A DNA stretch of 64,000 nt from positions 434,001-498,000 of the forward strand of contig NZ_JAODWD010000005.1 of the NCBI RefSeq assembly GCF_025345615.1, written 5' to 3'. This document shows positions 31,731 through 40,768 of the stretch, piece after piece. Under the pieces are notes generated by a model. It saw only the letters and a list, made by a program, of their open reading frames with translations, ran no database searches and was not told the origin of the DNA. Position 1 is the first letter of the stretch; every line of letters begins with the position of its first letter. This DNA comes from Mycobacterium deserti (GTDB lineage: Bacteria; Actinomycetota; Actinomycetes; Mycobacteriales; Mycobacteriaceae). The position numbers and the translations under genes were made by a program.

Positions 31731-32588
31731 CTACGAGATCCTTCGCGGCTCCGGCGATACCGGTCGAGGCACTTCGAGACTGTTCTCCTGCACGATCACC
31801 GGGTCGCCGACGTTGACAGTGTTGAAGTACCATTCCGCGTCGGCCGAGCTCAGGCTGATGCAGCCATGGCTCACATTCTCGAATCCGAGCGAATTCTCCG
31901 CCCACGGCGCCGAGTGCACGAAAAGGCCGCGGCTAGTGATTCGGACGGCGTATTCCACATCGAGCAGGTAACCGTCAGGAGCGTCCACGGGGATGCCGAC
32001 GCTGCTCGAATCCATCACCACGTCGCGTTCTTTGGCCAGCACGGTGTACGTGCCGACCGGCGTCGGATATTCCGGTCGCCCCATCGACGCCGGCATTACT
32101 CCCTCTTTCCCCCAGTGGGGTCGATGGTGTGGCGAGGGCAGTGGAGGTCGCGGGCCTGCGTGCGCGCCGTCGATGCTCACGGTGAACGTGTGCTCGGAGA
32201 TGTTGGCCACCCCGATGACGGCAGGGCCCGTTTGGAAATTCGTCGACAGGCTGCCAACCGAAAGTGCCACCGTGCTGTGCGCCGGCCAGAACCGGTCGGG
32301 AACCCACTGCACGACGTTGTCATCGAGCCATTCGAAACTGCCGGTCATCGGCGGCGTCGACGTGACGTTGACTGCGCGCTCGGCTGCCCGCCGACTGGGT
32401 ACGGGTGCGTCGAACGTCACCACCACGGGGTGCGCCACACCCACCTTCTCGCCCCCCGTGGGCAGAACCGACGCGATGGCGAGCCCGTACGACTGGCTGC
32501 TTGCCGCCAGGTCTACACCGGTCGGCGCCGGGACAACGCTCGCTGCGATCCCGATCACGGTGAGTGCGCACCGAATAACCGCACGCAT
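31731..32588 (-). CDS. L,D-transpeptidase
   Basis: 285 residues with an N-terminal signal (ALTVIGIAASVVPAP; no lipobox). An Ig-like domain (TGGEKVGVAHPVVVTFDAPVP) precedes the YkuD catalytic domain with YPTPVGTYTVL, the conserved His of LFVHSAPW, and the SHGCISLS active-site Cys motif. It forms 3-3 cross-links in mycobacterial peptidoglycan or links proteins to it, outside the membrane. M. tuberculosis has five such enzymes; this looks closest to the Ig-plus-YkuD types. The C-terminal extension is short. Confidence 0.93.
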   Translation of the reverse strand: MRAVIRCALTVIGIAASVVPAPTGVDLAASSQSYGLAIASVLPTGGEKVGVAHPVVVTFDAPVPSRRAAERAVNVTSTPPMTGSFEWLDDNVVQWVPDRFWPAHSTVALSVGSLSTNFQTGPAVIGVANISEHTFTVSIDGAHAGPRPPLPSPHHRPHWGKEGVMPASMGRPEYPTPVGTYTVLAKERDVVMDSSSVGIPVDAPDGYLLDVEYAVRITSRGLFVHSAPWAENSLGFENVSHGCISLSSADAEWYFNTVNVGDPVIVQENSLEVPRPVSPEPRRIS

Positions 32589-32683
32589 GACTCCTGCTCC
32601 TACCCCTTTGATGTCGTTGAGACGTGAGGACCGGAACTGCGGGCGTGCGTTGACACGGTCCGCTCAGCCCCGATGAGTCGGCC

Positions 32684-33178
32684 TCAGCCGGCAGCCGAAG
32701 GACCGGGCAGAGCGGGTTGACCCGGCACCGGCGCGCCCGCAGGCAGCGGACCGGTGGGGGCACCCTTGCCGGCAGCCGTGCCTGACATATCGAAGAGCGG
32801 CGCTCCGCCCGCGGCCGGCGCGCCTACCGGAACGGGCGCACCTGCCGGAACGGGCGGGACGACAGGAACGGGCGGAGCGAGCGGGACAGGCGGGGCGACC
32901 GGGACGGGCGGAGCGAGCGGGACAGGCGGAGCGATTGGAACGGGCGGGGCAACTGGAACGGGGGCGGGACCCGGCAAGGCCAGCGGAACCCCGGCCATGC
33001 TGTCCACCGCAGCGCTGCACGGTGCTGCAGCAGCTACCGGCGCTTCGCTGCCCGCCGCCGAGTCGATGCACTCATAGCCGCCCATCTTGAACGGGGCGGC
33101 TGCGGCGCCGGGGCTCAATGCTATTGCGGCTCCGCATAGCCCCACGGCGGCAACCACTTTGATGTTGAACCGATCCAT
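32684..33178 (-). CDS. Secreted Pro/Ala/Val-repeat protein
   Basis: 164 residues from ATG 33178 (MDRFNIKVVAAVGLCGAAIA, signal peptide ending SPGAAAAP). A short Cys-containing segment (YECIDSAAG, APCSAAVDS) precedes a run of six-residue repeats of the type VAPPVP/LAPPVP/IAPPVP and a Gly/Ala/Pro tail. It is an exported, probably extended wall-associated protein; function unknown. It lies 96 bp upstream of the L,D-transpeptidase on the same strand, which suggests an envelope role. Confidence 0.7.
   Translation of the reverse strand: MDRFNIKVVAAVGLCGAAIALSPGAAAAPFKMGGYECIDSAAGSEAPVAAAAPCSAAVDSMAGVPLALPGPAPVPVAPPVPIAPPVPLAPPVPVAPPVPLAPPVPVVPPVPAGAPVPVGAPAAGGAPLFDMSGTAAGKGAPTGPLPAGAPVPGQPALPGPSAAG
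32850..32970. repeat. 18-bp tandem repeat coding VAPPVP-type units
   Basis: About seven imperfect 18-bp units (for example GGCGGAGCGAGCGGGACA on the plus strand) encode the Pro-Val-Ala hexapeptides of the secreted protein. Unit number is likely to vary between strains. Confidence 0.7.
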
Positions 33179-33369
33179 GATCGTTATCAACGCCCACTCC
33201 TCAATCACGCTCAGACGCATCAGGTGATGCAAGCTGAAGTTCCAGCCTCGCAGCCGTCAATTAACGGCCGCTTCAATTGAAACAACGTCCATGTGATTTC
33301 GAAACCCACCGCGTCACAACGTTTCCAAACGGTGACGTTGGAGCCACTCGCGGACGGCACCCAGTGGAG

Positions 33370-34668
33370 CTACCAGCTGAGATCTGCGTCCCGGTCGACC
33401 TCGACCAGGTCGAGCGCGCCGTTGGGCAGTGTCAGCGTGGTGCTCAGGCAGTCGGTTGCAGCCTGCTCTCGTAGCCGCACACCTCCAGTGGCCCAACGCC
33501 GTTCGCGGTTCAGAGCCCACGATGAGCGACATCGCACGCCGATGTCGCCAGCGCCTGCCTCGACCGTGCCGACTCCCTCTTCGGCGCATCGCTCGAGGAT
33601 TAAACCGACGTCCGAACGCGGCAGTGACACCCGTCCCGCGACGGTGATCACAAATCGGCAGCGGCGGCGCACCCGGTCGGGGACGCGGCCGGTACGAATG
33701 CGGGCGTCCTCGAGTCGCAGAGAGGTCAACAGTCGATCCGCACCCGCGCCGCTCACCCAGATTCCGACGTCCAGGTCCAGGAAGCAGGACATCGTGGAGA
33801 TCAGGGAACCCGATGCGTGACATCCGACGTCGATCTCCACGGCTACATCGGGGACGTCGTACCTGAAGCCATGCCTGCGGGCATCGGGATCGGTGATGAG
33901 GCGGACCAGCGCCAGCGCCTCGGCGTTCTTGCCCGCGGTCCGCTCGGCCACCGGGCGCAGCGCCCAGTCCGGGCCGTTGTGCCAGGCGACCGCGTGACGG
34001 GCGTGGTGAAGCACCGCCCCGCCGGCCAAAGCGCGGTGAGCGAACTCCCAATCCTCGCCCCCGTAACCGACGAAGGATTCGTCGAACCCGCCGATGTCGT
34101 CGAAGAGTTCTCTACTGCAGCACATCACGGAGCTGATCACGTAGCGGTAAGAGCGATGGTCTAGCTTCAGCAGGTCGGCGCTGGCCGCGTAGCCGTCCAC
34201 CAGCCAACGCGGTTCCGGAAGTTCGCGAGGTGCAGGTCCGCCGGACCACCAATGCGACAACTGCGAAGGTGCCCATCCATCCAAATCGGCGTGGCGTCGC
34301 CGTCCGACGGCTACGGCGTCGGGAACCAGAGACGGCAATCGCACCAGATTGCTGATGTACTCGCGTTCGGGGACGGTGTCGGCGTCGAGGAAGCAGAGAA
34401 CCTCAGCGGTCGAAGCGGCAGCGCCGAGATTGCGCGCTGCCGCCGCCCGGAAACCTTGGTTTGCCTGCCGCACAACGGTGCAGCGCAGCTGAGCGGCGTC
34501 GACGACCGGTGGCTGCGACGAGCCGTCATCGGCGACGATCACCTCGAGCAGGTGGTTCGGATAGTCCTGGCGCTCGAGCGCGGCGAGTACCCGGTCCAAG
34601 TCGGCCTGTTGCTCGTAATAGGGAATGACAATGGCCACCGACGCCTCGCGAAGAGGCATGTCGTTCAC
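33370..34668 (-). CDS. GT2-family glycosyltransferase with C-terminal beta-rich domain
   Basis: Residues ASVAIVIPYYEQ, VIVADDGSS, CFLDADTVPE (DxD for metal/NDP-sugar) and VGYGGEDWEFAHRAL (catalytic ED, galactosyltransferase-like C-part) identify a GT-A family 2 enzyme. About 170 further residues after the GT domain resemble no domain I know. The start is unclear: GTG 34668 (or ATG 34659) are the first conventional codons, but the frame extends upstream with plausible protein (SAPIPLTDDRFTVPGNRWD) to an ATA at 34737-34735 that overlaps the previous stop as ATAA, the same 4-nt overlap seen elsewhere in this cluster. It is the last gene of the leftward glycan arm. Confidence 0.85.
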   Translation of the reverse strand: MNDMPLREASVAIVIPYYEQQADLDRVLAALERQDYPNHLLEVIVADDGSSQPPVVDAAQLRCTVVRQANQGFRAAAARNLGAAASTAEVLCFLDADTVPEREYISNLVRLPSLVPDAVAVGRRRHADLDGWAPSQLSHWWSGGPAPRELPEPRWLVDGYAASADLLKLDHRSYRYVISSVMCCSRELFDDIGGFDESFVGYGGEDWEFAHRALAGGAVLHHARHAVAWHNGPDWALRPVAERTAGKNAEALALVRLITDPDARRHGFRYDVPDVAVEIDVGCHASGSLISTMSCFLDLDVGIWVSGAGADRLLTSLRLEDARIRTGRVPDRVRRRCRFVITVAGRVSLPRSDVGLILERCAEEGVGTVEAGAGDIGVRCRSSWALNRERRWATGGVRLREQAATDCLSTTLTLPNGALDLVEVDRDADLSW

Positions 34669-34733
34669 CAGGTCCCAGCGATTGCCGGGAACGGTGAACC
34701 GGTCGTCGGTAAGCGGTATCGGCGCTGACTCTG

Positions 34734-35759
34734 TTATGTTCTCGGCCTCTCGAAGAAGTCCAGGTAGGCGGCGGCGGCGTGGCCCGGGCTGGGTCCAGCG
34801 ATCACATCGGCCGCCAGCCACGTAACCTCGGGCCGCTCCAATGCCGTGGTGACGGCCGATCGGAGGCCGGCAGGCGTATCGGGGTAGAGCGTCAGGGTTC
34901 CTGGGTTGCGGCGAACGACCTCTGCTGTGTATCTGTTCACAGGAGCCAGTGGTCGGCGGCCGGCAGCCAACCACGCATTCAGCGATCCGGAGGCCGACAC
35001 GTGGCGGTGCGCGGCGATGGGAACGGTGACCCGCTGCAGGACTTTTGTGAGTTCAGAATCTCGGATGTGACCCGTGACCTCGAAACGGCGACCTTGACGG
35101 GCGGCCGCGTGGCGCAGGTCTGCTACCAGATCGTCGTGCCCGGCGGACGGGGTGCCGATGGCGACGACCTCTACGTCTGACGGCAGGTCGGCGGCTGCGG
35201 CGATCACGTCGTCGTGTCCCTTGCCTGGATAGAGAAAGCCGAGCACGCCGAGCGACCGCGGGCCCGCTGCCCGAGGCGGGGGCAGGTCGAGGTCGCGGAC
35301 GTGGATGGGCAACGGAATCACAGTGACGTCGGCGACCTCGATTCGGCTGTCGTGCAACAAATCCCGTTCGTGGCCGCTGCTCACAACAATCGCATCGCAA
35401 GCTTCCGTCACGCGACGGTAGGCAAGTGTTCGCCGCCGGAGGTTCGAGCCATCAGAGAGTTGGGGGAGATCGTGCAGCGTGGCGGTCACGCGAGCGCCTC
35501 GGATATGGGCGTCCGCGGCGAGCGCACTGAACGTTTCGCCGGCGGCCGCCGGGTCGGCCCCGAACAGCCGGTCGGTGAATTGGACATGCAGACCGTTCCT
35601 CGAAGTCACGACGGTGCGGTGCAGTGCGTCCGCCTTCAACAGCCGGCATAGCGACACGTCACAACCGGCGCGGCGCAGATTCGCTTGCAGTTCGAGGCCG
35701 AATCGCACGACGCCGTGCCGACGAGGTCCCGCGACGAGGTGGGTTATCTGCGACGTCAT
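34734..35759 (-). CDS. GT4-like glycosyltransferase
   Basis: 341 residues. GT-B features: N-terminal HLVAGPRRHGVVRFGLEL, TATLHDLP, VVSSGHERDLL, LGVLGFLYPGKGHDDVI at the start of the second Rossmann half, and a diverged HRHVSASGSLNAWLAAGRRP in the donor site instead of the usual E-x7-E. ATG 35759 shares its A with... the TGA of the WcbI-like gene, reading TGATG on the minus strand, so translation is coupled. It should add a sugar to a glycan or lipid intermediate; donor unknown. Confidence 0.8.
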   Translation of the reverse strand: MTSQITHLVAGPRRHGVVRFGLELQANLRRAGCDVSLCRLLKADALHRTVVTSRNGLHVQFTDRLFGADPAAAGETFSALAADAHIRGARVTATLHDLPQLSDGSNLRRRTLAYRRVTEACDAIVVSSGHERDLLHDSRIEVADVTVIPLPIHVRDLDLPPPRAAGPRSLGVLGFLYPGKGHDDVIAAAADLPSDVEVVAIGTPSAGHDDLVADLRHAAARQGRRFEVTGHIRDSELTKVLQRVTVPIAAHRHVSASGSLNAWLAAGRRPLAPVNRYTAEVVRRNPGTLTLYPDTPAGLRSAVTTALERPEVTWLAADVIAGPSPGHAAAAYLDFFERPRT

Positions 35760-36709
35760 CAGGTATTCGGACCTGAGATGAGACCGAGAAGGCGCATGGT
35801 CGAACCGTGTCGTGCGATGGTCAGTTCGACGTACTCCGGATTTCGTTCGTACCAGACCATTTGAATGTGGTGCACCTCGTCCGCGGTCAAAGTGGCTCCG
35901 TGAAAGAGCCAGTCGCGCCTCACTGGGCCGTCCAGTGCCAGCGCGTCGAGCACCCGCCGCTCCAGCGGAGCGAAAACGGATCCGAGTAGCGGGCCGGTGA
36001 TCGGCGATATCGCCTGATCTACATCCAGGTGGCCGAGAATTCGCCGGACCAGATCGTAGAACACCGGATTGCCGGGATGGTTGATCGCGTGTGCAGCGTC
36101 GACACCGTGACCGGCAAGCACGTCAGAAACCCCGACGTCGCAGTCGCGCCGCTCGCGACGGGCGAGCTCGTCGATGCTGGCCGAGGCGGCAGCACGCAGT
36201 TGGTCTGGGGCCACCTCGACATCCCAGCACCCACTCGTTGACCGGGTGGCGCGCGCAGCCGCGACGGTACGCAGGTCGTGGTAAGGCACACCGGGAGGGT
36301 CCACTGACGGCGCCGCCGGGTCACGGACGATCACCTGGAACGGGTAGAGCCCGGAATATCGGATGACGGGCCAGCGGACCACGTCGGCGCAGGCGGGCAG
36401 GCGCGACGCAATGTCGGCGGTCCCGAGGGGAAGGTCGCGGTAACCCGGCCTGACCGGCTGGCTGAGCAACACCGCGGTGTGTGCCAGCAGGTCGTCGAGA
36501 TGGCCGAGGTCCGAACTCTCCAGCTCATGCACCGGTGGGATCCGTGCAGTCCGGAACGGGCGGTCGGGCACTGCATCGAGAACGCGGCGCAACGCCTCGG
36601 CCTGGCAATTCCCCCACACCAGCCACAGCGGCTTGTCCTCCGGTGCTGGCGTGCCTGCGGGCCGGTAAAAGTCGCGGTAGTGCTGAATCCGCCCGGCGTT
36701 CTCGTCCAC
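35759..36709 (-). CDS. WcbI-like polysaccharide biosynthesis protein
   Basis: 316 residues from GTG 36709. The N-terminal LWLVWGNCQAEALRRVLDAV with the GNCQ motif, followed by LLAHTAVLLSQPVRPGYRD and a C-terminal helical part, matches the WcbI family, first described in a Burkholderia capsule locus and proposed to be an acetyltransferase with an SGNH/GDSL-like fold. First gene of the leftward arm, 102 bp from the first rightward glycosyltransferase. The family assignment is fairly firm, the enzymatic role only proposed. Confidence 0.78.
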   Translation of the reverse strand: MDENAGRIQHYRDFYRPAGTPAPEDKPLWLVWGNCQAEALRRVLDAVPDRPFRTARIPPVHELESSDLGHLDDLLAHTAVLLSQPVRPGYRDLPLGTADIASRLPACADVVRWPVIRYSGLYPFQVIVRDPAAPSVDPPGVPYHDLRTVAAARATRSTSGCWDVEVAPDQLRAAASASIDELARRERRDCDVGVSDVLAGHGVDAAHAINHPGNPVFYDLVRRILGHLDVDQAISPITGPLLGSVFAPLERRVLDALALDGPVRRDWLFHGATLTADEVHHIQMVWYERNPEYVELTIARHGSTMRLLGLISGPNT

Positions 36710-36811
36710 TCCCGCGAGCGTAGTTGGCGGAGAAGCGGGTATGTCTTTGGTCTCGATCGCCCCAGTCCGGGGCAGGCCGAGCGTATCTGCGTGCGTCGGA
36801 GGTTGTGAGCA
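36710..36811. promoter_or_regulatory. Divergent promoter region of the glycan cluster
   Basis: Only 102 bp separate the GTG of the WcbI-like gene from the TTG of the first rightward GT. It contains the inverted repeat CCCC-AGTCC-GGGG and the ribosome site GGAGG (36798-36802). It must drive both arms unless transcription enters from outside. Confidence 0.5.
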
Positions 36812-37864
36812 TTGATTCGTGTTGCCTCGGTTCCTGCTGGTCACCCCTATGTGGTGGCCGTGTCGGATACCGATCGTGTTGCGCTGCTCAATGATCCTGT
36901 TCCACGCCACGTGACGGTCGCCGGTCAGTGGTGGCCGCCGCGCTGGCTGGAACCGGATTACCTGCGCAGCCGCATCGCCGACATCGACGTGCTGCATGTG
37001 CATTTCGGCTTCGACAGCACTCCACCGATGGTGTTGTCGGACGTGTGCAGCACCCTGGCCGCACATCGGGTGCCGCTCGTCGTGACGGTCCACGACCTGT
37101 GCAACCCGCACCTGACCGACGAAGGGCAGCACCGGGCGCGGCTTGATGTGCTCATTCGGGAAGCAGCGACGGTGATCACGCTCACGGCAGGCGCAGCCGA
37201 CGCCATCGCAGGTCGTTGGCAGCGTCAGGCGGCGGTGCTGCACCACCCGCACGTGTTGCCGATCGATACCGTCGGAGCGGAGCGGGCGCTGCGCCCGCGG
37301 CCGGTGGTGGGCGTCCACGCCAAGCACCTGCGCGCCAACGTCGATCCGTGGCCGATCCTCGACAGCCTCACAGCGCTCAGCGGTGCCTTCACCATTCGAC
37401 TCGACCTCGACGACGATGCGCTGTCCTCACCGCGAGCCGACGGTGCCCGGGATCGGCTGGCCCACTACGCGGCCGCCGGTGTGGACGTCCGCGTACACCC
37501 ACGCTTCAATGACGCCCAACTGGTCGACTACCTCAACGAGATCGATGTGCTGGTGCTGCCGTACCGGTTCGGCTCTCACTCGGGCTGGGTGGAAGCATGT
37601 CACGATGCTGGAGTCCGTGCCGTGGTGCCGGACTGCGGTTTCTTCCACGAACAGCACGCCGACGTGACGTTCGGTTTCGATCGGAACCGGCTTGACGAGC
37701 CGAGCCTCCACCGCGCCGTCGAGACCGCGGTTCGACAAACGTCGGGGAGCGCCGGGGCGGTCGACCATGAGCGCCGCCAACGACGAAAAGCGCAGCGCCA
37801 TCAGGTTCGTCACGAAACTGTAAGAATCTACCGTCGGCTGATCGTCGAGAAGGATGCCGCATGA
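36812..37864 (+). CDS. GT4-like glycosyltransferase
   Basis: 350 residues from TTG 36812, chosen for GGAGG 9 nt upstream. GT-B features: DVLHVHFGFDS, LVVTVHDLCNPHL, VITLTAGAADAI, LHHPHVLP, and DVLVLPYRFGSHSGWVEACHDAGV in the donor site. It opens the rightward arm; its stop overlaps the next start as ATGA (37861-37864). Sugar donor and acceptor unknown. Confidence 0.82.
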   Translation: MIRVASVPAGHPYVVAVSDTDRVALLNDPVPRHVTVAGQWWPPRWLEPDYLRSRIADIDVLHVHFGFDSTPPMVLSDVCSTLAAHRVPLVVTVHDLCNPHLTDEGQHRARLDVLIREAATVITLTAGAADAIAGRWQRQAAVLHHPHVLPIDTVGAERALRPRPVVGVHAKHLRANVDPWPILDSLTALSGAFTIRLDLDDDALSSPRADGARDRLAHYAAAGVDVRVHPRFNDAQLVDYLNEIDVLVLPYRFGSHSGWVEACHDAGVRAVVPDCGFFHEQHADVTFGFDRNRLDEPSLHRAVETAVRQTSGSAGAVDHERRQRRKAQRHQVRHETVRIYRRLIVEKDAA

Positions 37865-38955
37865 CCGCCCGCCCGCTTCGCATAGCGTTGCTCGCGTCCT
37901 CGCGCTATCCAGTCCGACAGCCGTATGCAGGCGGGCTCGAGGCGTTCGTCTTCGAATTCGCCCATGCCCTGACCGCGGCCGGACATCGCGTCACGATGTT
38001 CGCCGCCCCCGGCTCGGACACGGATCTGCCGTGGGAGGTGCTGCCGCTGCACACATACGAGATGAGCGAGCAGGCGCGGCTAGACCCATCCGCAGCGGAC
38101 TGGGTGGTGCACGAAACCCATGCCTACCTTTCGGTCATGCTGGAACTCGCCGGCGCATTGGGCGATTCCTTCGACGTGGTGCACAACCACAGCTTGCATT
38201 ACCTTCCGCTGGCGATGGCGCGCACCATTGCCCCGCCCATGGTGACGACGCTGCATACCCCACCCCTGAAGTGGCTGGAGCAGGCGGTGGCGCTTCCAGG
38301 CGGAGTGGCAAGCGAATTCGTCGCCGTAAGCGCCTTCACCGCGAGACAGTGGCAGCCGATCAACGGACCCGTGAAAGTCATCCGAAATGGAGTCAACCTC
38401 CGCCAGTGGCAACCAGGCCCCGGTGGTGAGGACGCGGTCTGGACCGGGCGTCTTGTCCCCGAAAAGGGTGTCACCGCAGCAATTTTGGCGGCACGTCAAG
38501 CCGGCTTTGCACTGCGAATCGCTGGGCCGGTCGGAAACCAGGAATACTTCGACGAGCAGGTGCGACCGTTGCTGGGCGGTTCGGTGACCTATGAGGGGCA
38601 CCTCCGCCGCGATGAGGTCAGCGCGTTGGTTGGCCATTCCGCCGTCGCGTTGGTGACGCCCGAGTGGGAGGAGCCCTACGGTTTGGTGGTCGCCGAAGCG
38701 CTGGCAAGCGGAACACCGGTAGCGGCATTCGCCCGAGGTGGGATACCCGAGATCGTGGACGTGCGATGCGGGCGGCTGGCGCGGCCGGGCGACGTCGATG
38801 GGTTGAGTGCCGCCATGAGCGAATCGGCGACACTGTCGCGTTCCGACGCGAGATCGCGCGCCGAGAGATGCTGCTCACAAGAAGCGATGGTGCAGCGATA
38901 CCTGCACCACTATGCAGAGATGGTCTACGCAGAGGCAGAGGATGTTTCGGCGTGA
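37861..38955 (+). CDS. GT4-family glycosyltransferase
   Basis: 364 residues. Clear GT4 enzyme: IALLASSRYPVRQPYAGGLE at the front, FDVVHNHSLHYLPLAMA, VIRNGVNLRQW, WTGRLVPEKG and EEPYGLVVAEALASGTPVAAF with the E-x7-E donor motif intact. Resembles the UDP-glucose:tetrahydrobiopterin/trehalose-type GT4 branch common in actinobacteria, but substrate cannot be told. Coupled by 4-nt overlaps at both ends (ATGA before, GTGA after). Confidence 0.88.
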   Translation: MTARPLRIALLASSRYPVRQPYAGGLEAFVFEFAHALTAAGHRVTMFAAPGSDTDLPWEVLPLHTYEMSEQARLDPSAADWVVHETHAYLSVMLELAGALGDSFDVVHNHSLHYLPLAMARTIAPPMVTTLHTPPLKWLEQAVALPGGVASEFVAVSAFTARQWQPINGPVKVIRNGVNLRQWQPGPGGEDAVWTGRLVPEKGVTAAILAARQAGFALRIAGPVGNQEYFDEQVRPLLGGSVTYEGHLRRDEVSALVGHSAVALVTPEWEEPYGLVVAEALASGTPVAAFARGGIPEIVDVRCGRLARPGDVDGLSAAMSESATLSRSDARSRAERCCSQEAMVQRYLHHYAEMVYAEAEDVSA

Positions 38956-39935
38956 TCGGCTATTACATCCATCATCAGGGGCGGGGTCATCTCAATCGAG
39001 CGTTGGCGATCTGCGCGCAACTAGACGAACCGGTGACCTTCTTCTCGTCGTTGCCTCCTCCGGCGTGTGTCCGTGACGGCGACGTGTGGGTTCGGCTGGC
39101 GATGGACGTCCCGGTCGGACCGAGCGGCGTCGTGGATGTCACGGCACACGGACGGCTGCATTGGGCGCCTCTGCACGTCGACGGCTTGGCCCGCCGGTCA
39201 GCCACACTGCTACAGACCTTGGCCGCAACCCCGGTGCGACGAGTCGTCGTCGATGTCTCCGTCGAGATCGCGTTGCTCGCCCGTCTTGCCGGGTTGCCGG
39301 TCACCGTCATGGCGATGCCCGGCGAGCGAAACGATGCCGCGCATCAACTGGCGTACGACATCGCCGACAGCATCATCGTTCCGTGGTCGGCCGATCTGCA
39401 CCAACCGAACTGGTTGGCCGACCACGCAGATCGATCCCATTTCGTCGGTGCCATAAGCCGATTCGAGGGTAGGCGACGTCCAGCACCGCAGCGCGCCGGT
39501 GGTCCGAGAGCGCTGTTGCTGGCCGGAGCAGGTGGTGCGAAGCTTCCGACCGACGCGCTCGAGCAGTTGCAGGCAGCGCTACCGCAGTATCAATGGTCGG
39601 CAGCGGGCGGCGGCGCCGCATGGGTCGATGACCTCTGGCCGACACTTGCCGCTGCCGATCTGGTCGTCAGCCACGCCGGGCAGAACGCGATTGCCGATGT
39701 GGCGCTGTCCGATACCCCGGCGGTAGTGATACCGCAGGATCGACCGTTCGACGAACAGCACGCGACAGCGGCGGCGCTGGCCAACGCCGGCATGGCCGTC
39801 GTTGTCGACCGCTGGCCGAGCTCACAGGATTGGCCCGCGTTGGCCGAGTCGGCCGTCTCGCTCGACTCCGGCAGATGGGCGAAGGCGGCGGTCGAGGGCG
39901 CCGCGGCCCGTGCGGCGGCGGTGATTGCGGAATGA
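38952..39935 (+). CDS. MurG-like (GT28-type) glycosyltransferase
   Basis: 327 residues from GTG 38952 (GTGA overlap with the previous gene). The opening IGYYIHHQGRGHLNRALAI is the glycosyltransferase 'GxGH' loop, and the C-terminal ADLVVSHAGQNAIADVALSD plus PAVVIPQDRPFDEQ is the MurG/UGT-like donor site. No membrane segments. It should be an inverting GT-B enzyme acting on a lipid- or nucleotide-bound intermediate. ATGA overlap to the next gene. Confidence 0.83.
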   Translation: MIGYYIHHQGRGHLNRALAICAQLDEPVTFFSSLPPPACVRDGDVWVRLAMDVPVGPSGVVDVTAHGRLHWAPLHVDGLARRSATLLQTLAATPVRRVVVDVSVEIALLARLAGLPVTVMAMPGERNDAAHQLAYDIADSIIVPWSADLHQPNWLADHADRSHFVGAISRFEGRRRPAPQRAGGPRALLLAGAGGAKLPTDALEQLQAALPQYQWSAAGGGAAWVDDLWPTLAAADLVVSHAGQNAIADVALSDTPAVVIPQDRPFDEQHATAAALANAGMAVVVDRWPSSQDWPALAESAVSLDSGRWAKAAVEGAAARAAAVIAE

Positions 39936-40768
39936 CCGGTGTGCGCACGGCGGTGATCACGGTCGTGCACCGGCGGCACGATCACCTGGCGTTGCAGGAG
40001 GCCGGCCTCGTCCGCTCTGAAATCAGGGCGGATATCCGCTGCGTGGTCGCAATGTCGGACCCGCAGATCAAGGCGCTTGCCCCAGCCGCCGCGAGAGTAG
40101 TCGAATGCGACTCGGCGACAGGCGATCTGCCGTTGGCTCGAGCTCGCAACCTCGGGGCTCGGTGTGCATTGGATCTTGGCGCGGAGTTGCTGGTGTTCCT
40201 CGACGTGGATTGCATCCCTGGCGCGGAGATGATCGGTCGCTATGTGGACGCTTATCGACGCGTAGACGGAGACGCGTTGTTGGCGGGGCCGGTGACATAC
40301 CTACCGCCGTCGCCGAACCGATACCGACTGGAGTCGTTGGAGTCCATGACGAATCCGCATCCCGCGCGGCCCGCGCCCGCGTCCGGCGTCCTGCTCACCG
40401 AGCCCAACCACGACCTCTTCTGGTCCCTGTCGTTCGCTGTCTCGGCGACGGCGTGGCGGCGTATCGGTGGGTTCGACGAGGTCTATGTCGGCTATGGCGC
40501 CGAAGACACCGATTTCGCAGCAAACGCTGCGGCACTTAATATTCCGCTCATCTGGGTGGGCGGCGCGGACGCATATCATCAATACCATCCGGTGTCGAGC
40601 CCGCCTATCGAACACCTGGAAGCCATCGTGGCCAACGCCAGGACCTTCCACAATCGCTGGGGTCGATGGCCGATGCCGGGTTGGCTGGACGCGTTCGAAC
40701 AGAACGGGGCGTTGGCCCGGCGCGGGGATGACATCATCGTCACGAACGTCAACCGAGGAGCGGTATGA
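39932..40768 (+). CDS. GT2-family glycosyltransferase
   Basis: 278 residues from ATG 39932. GT-A features: TAVITVVHRRHDHLAL, LARARNLGARCAL, LLVFLDVDCIP (DxD) and RIGGFDEVYVGYGAEDTDFA (catalytic ED). The C-terminal half resembles the galactosyltransferase-type region also present in the leftward GT2. Coupled on both sides by ATGA overlaps. Confidence 0.87.
   Translation: MTGVRTAVITVVHRRHDHLALQEAGLVRSEIRADIRCVVAMSDPQIKALAPAAARVVECDSATGDLPLARARNLGARCALDLGAELLVFLDVDCIPGAEMIGRYVDAYRRVDGDALLAGPVTYLPPSPNRYRLESLESMTNPHPARPAPASGVLLTEPNHDLFWSLSFAVSATAWRRIGGFDEVYVGYGAEDTDFAANAAALNIPLIWVGGADAYHQYHPVSSPPIEHLEAIVANARTFHNRWGRWPMPGWLDAFEQNGALARRGDDIIVTNVNRGAV

Noticed and set aside
36737..36742. GGGTAT in the glycan divergent promoter as a SigF -10
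   Set aside because: No GTTT/GGWWT-like element lies 15-17 nt upstream.
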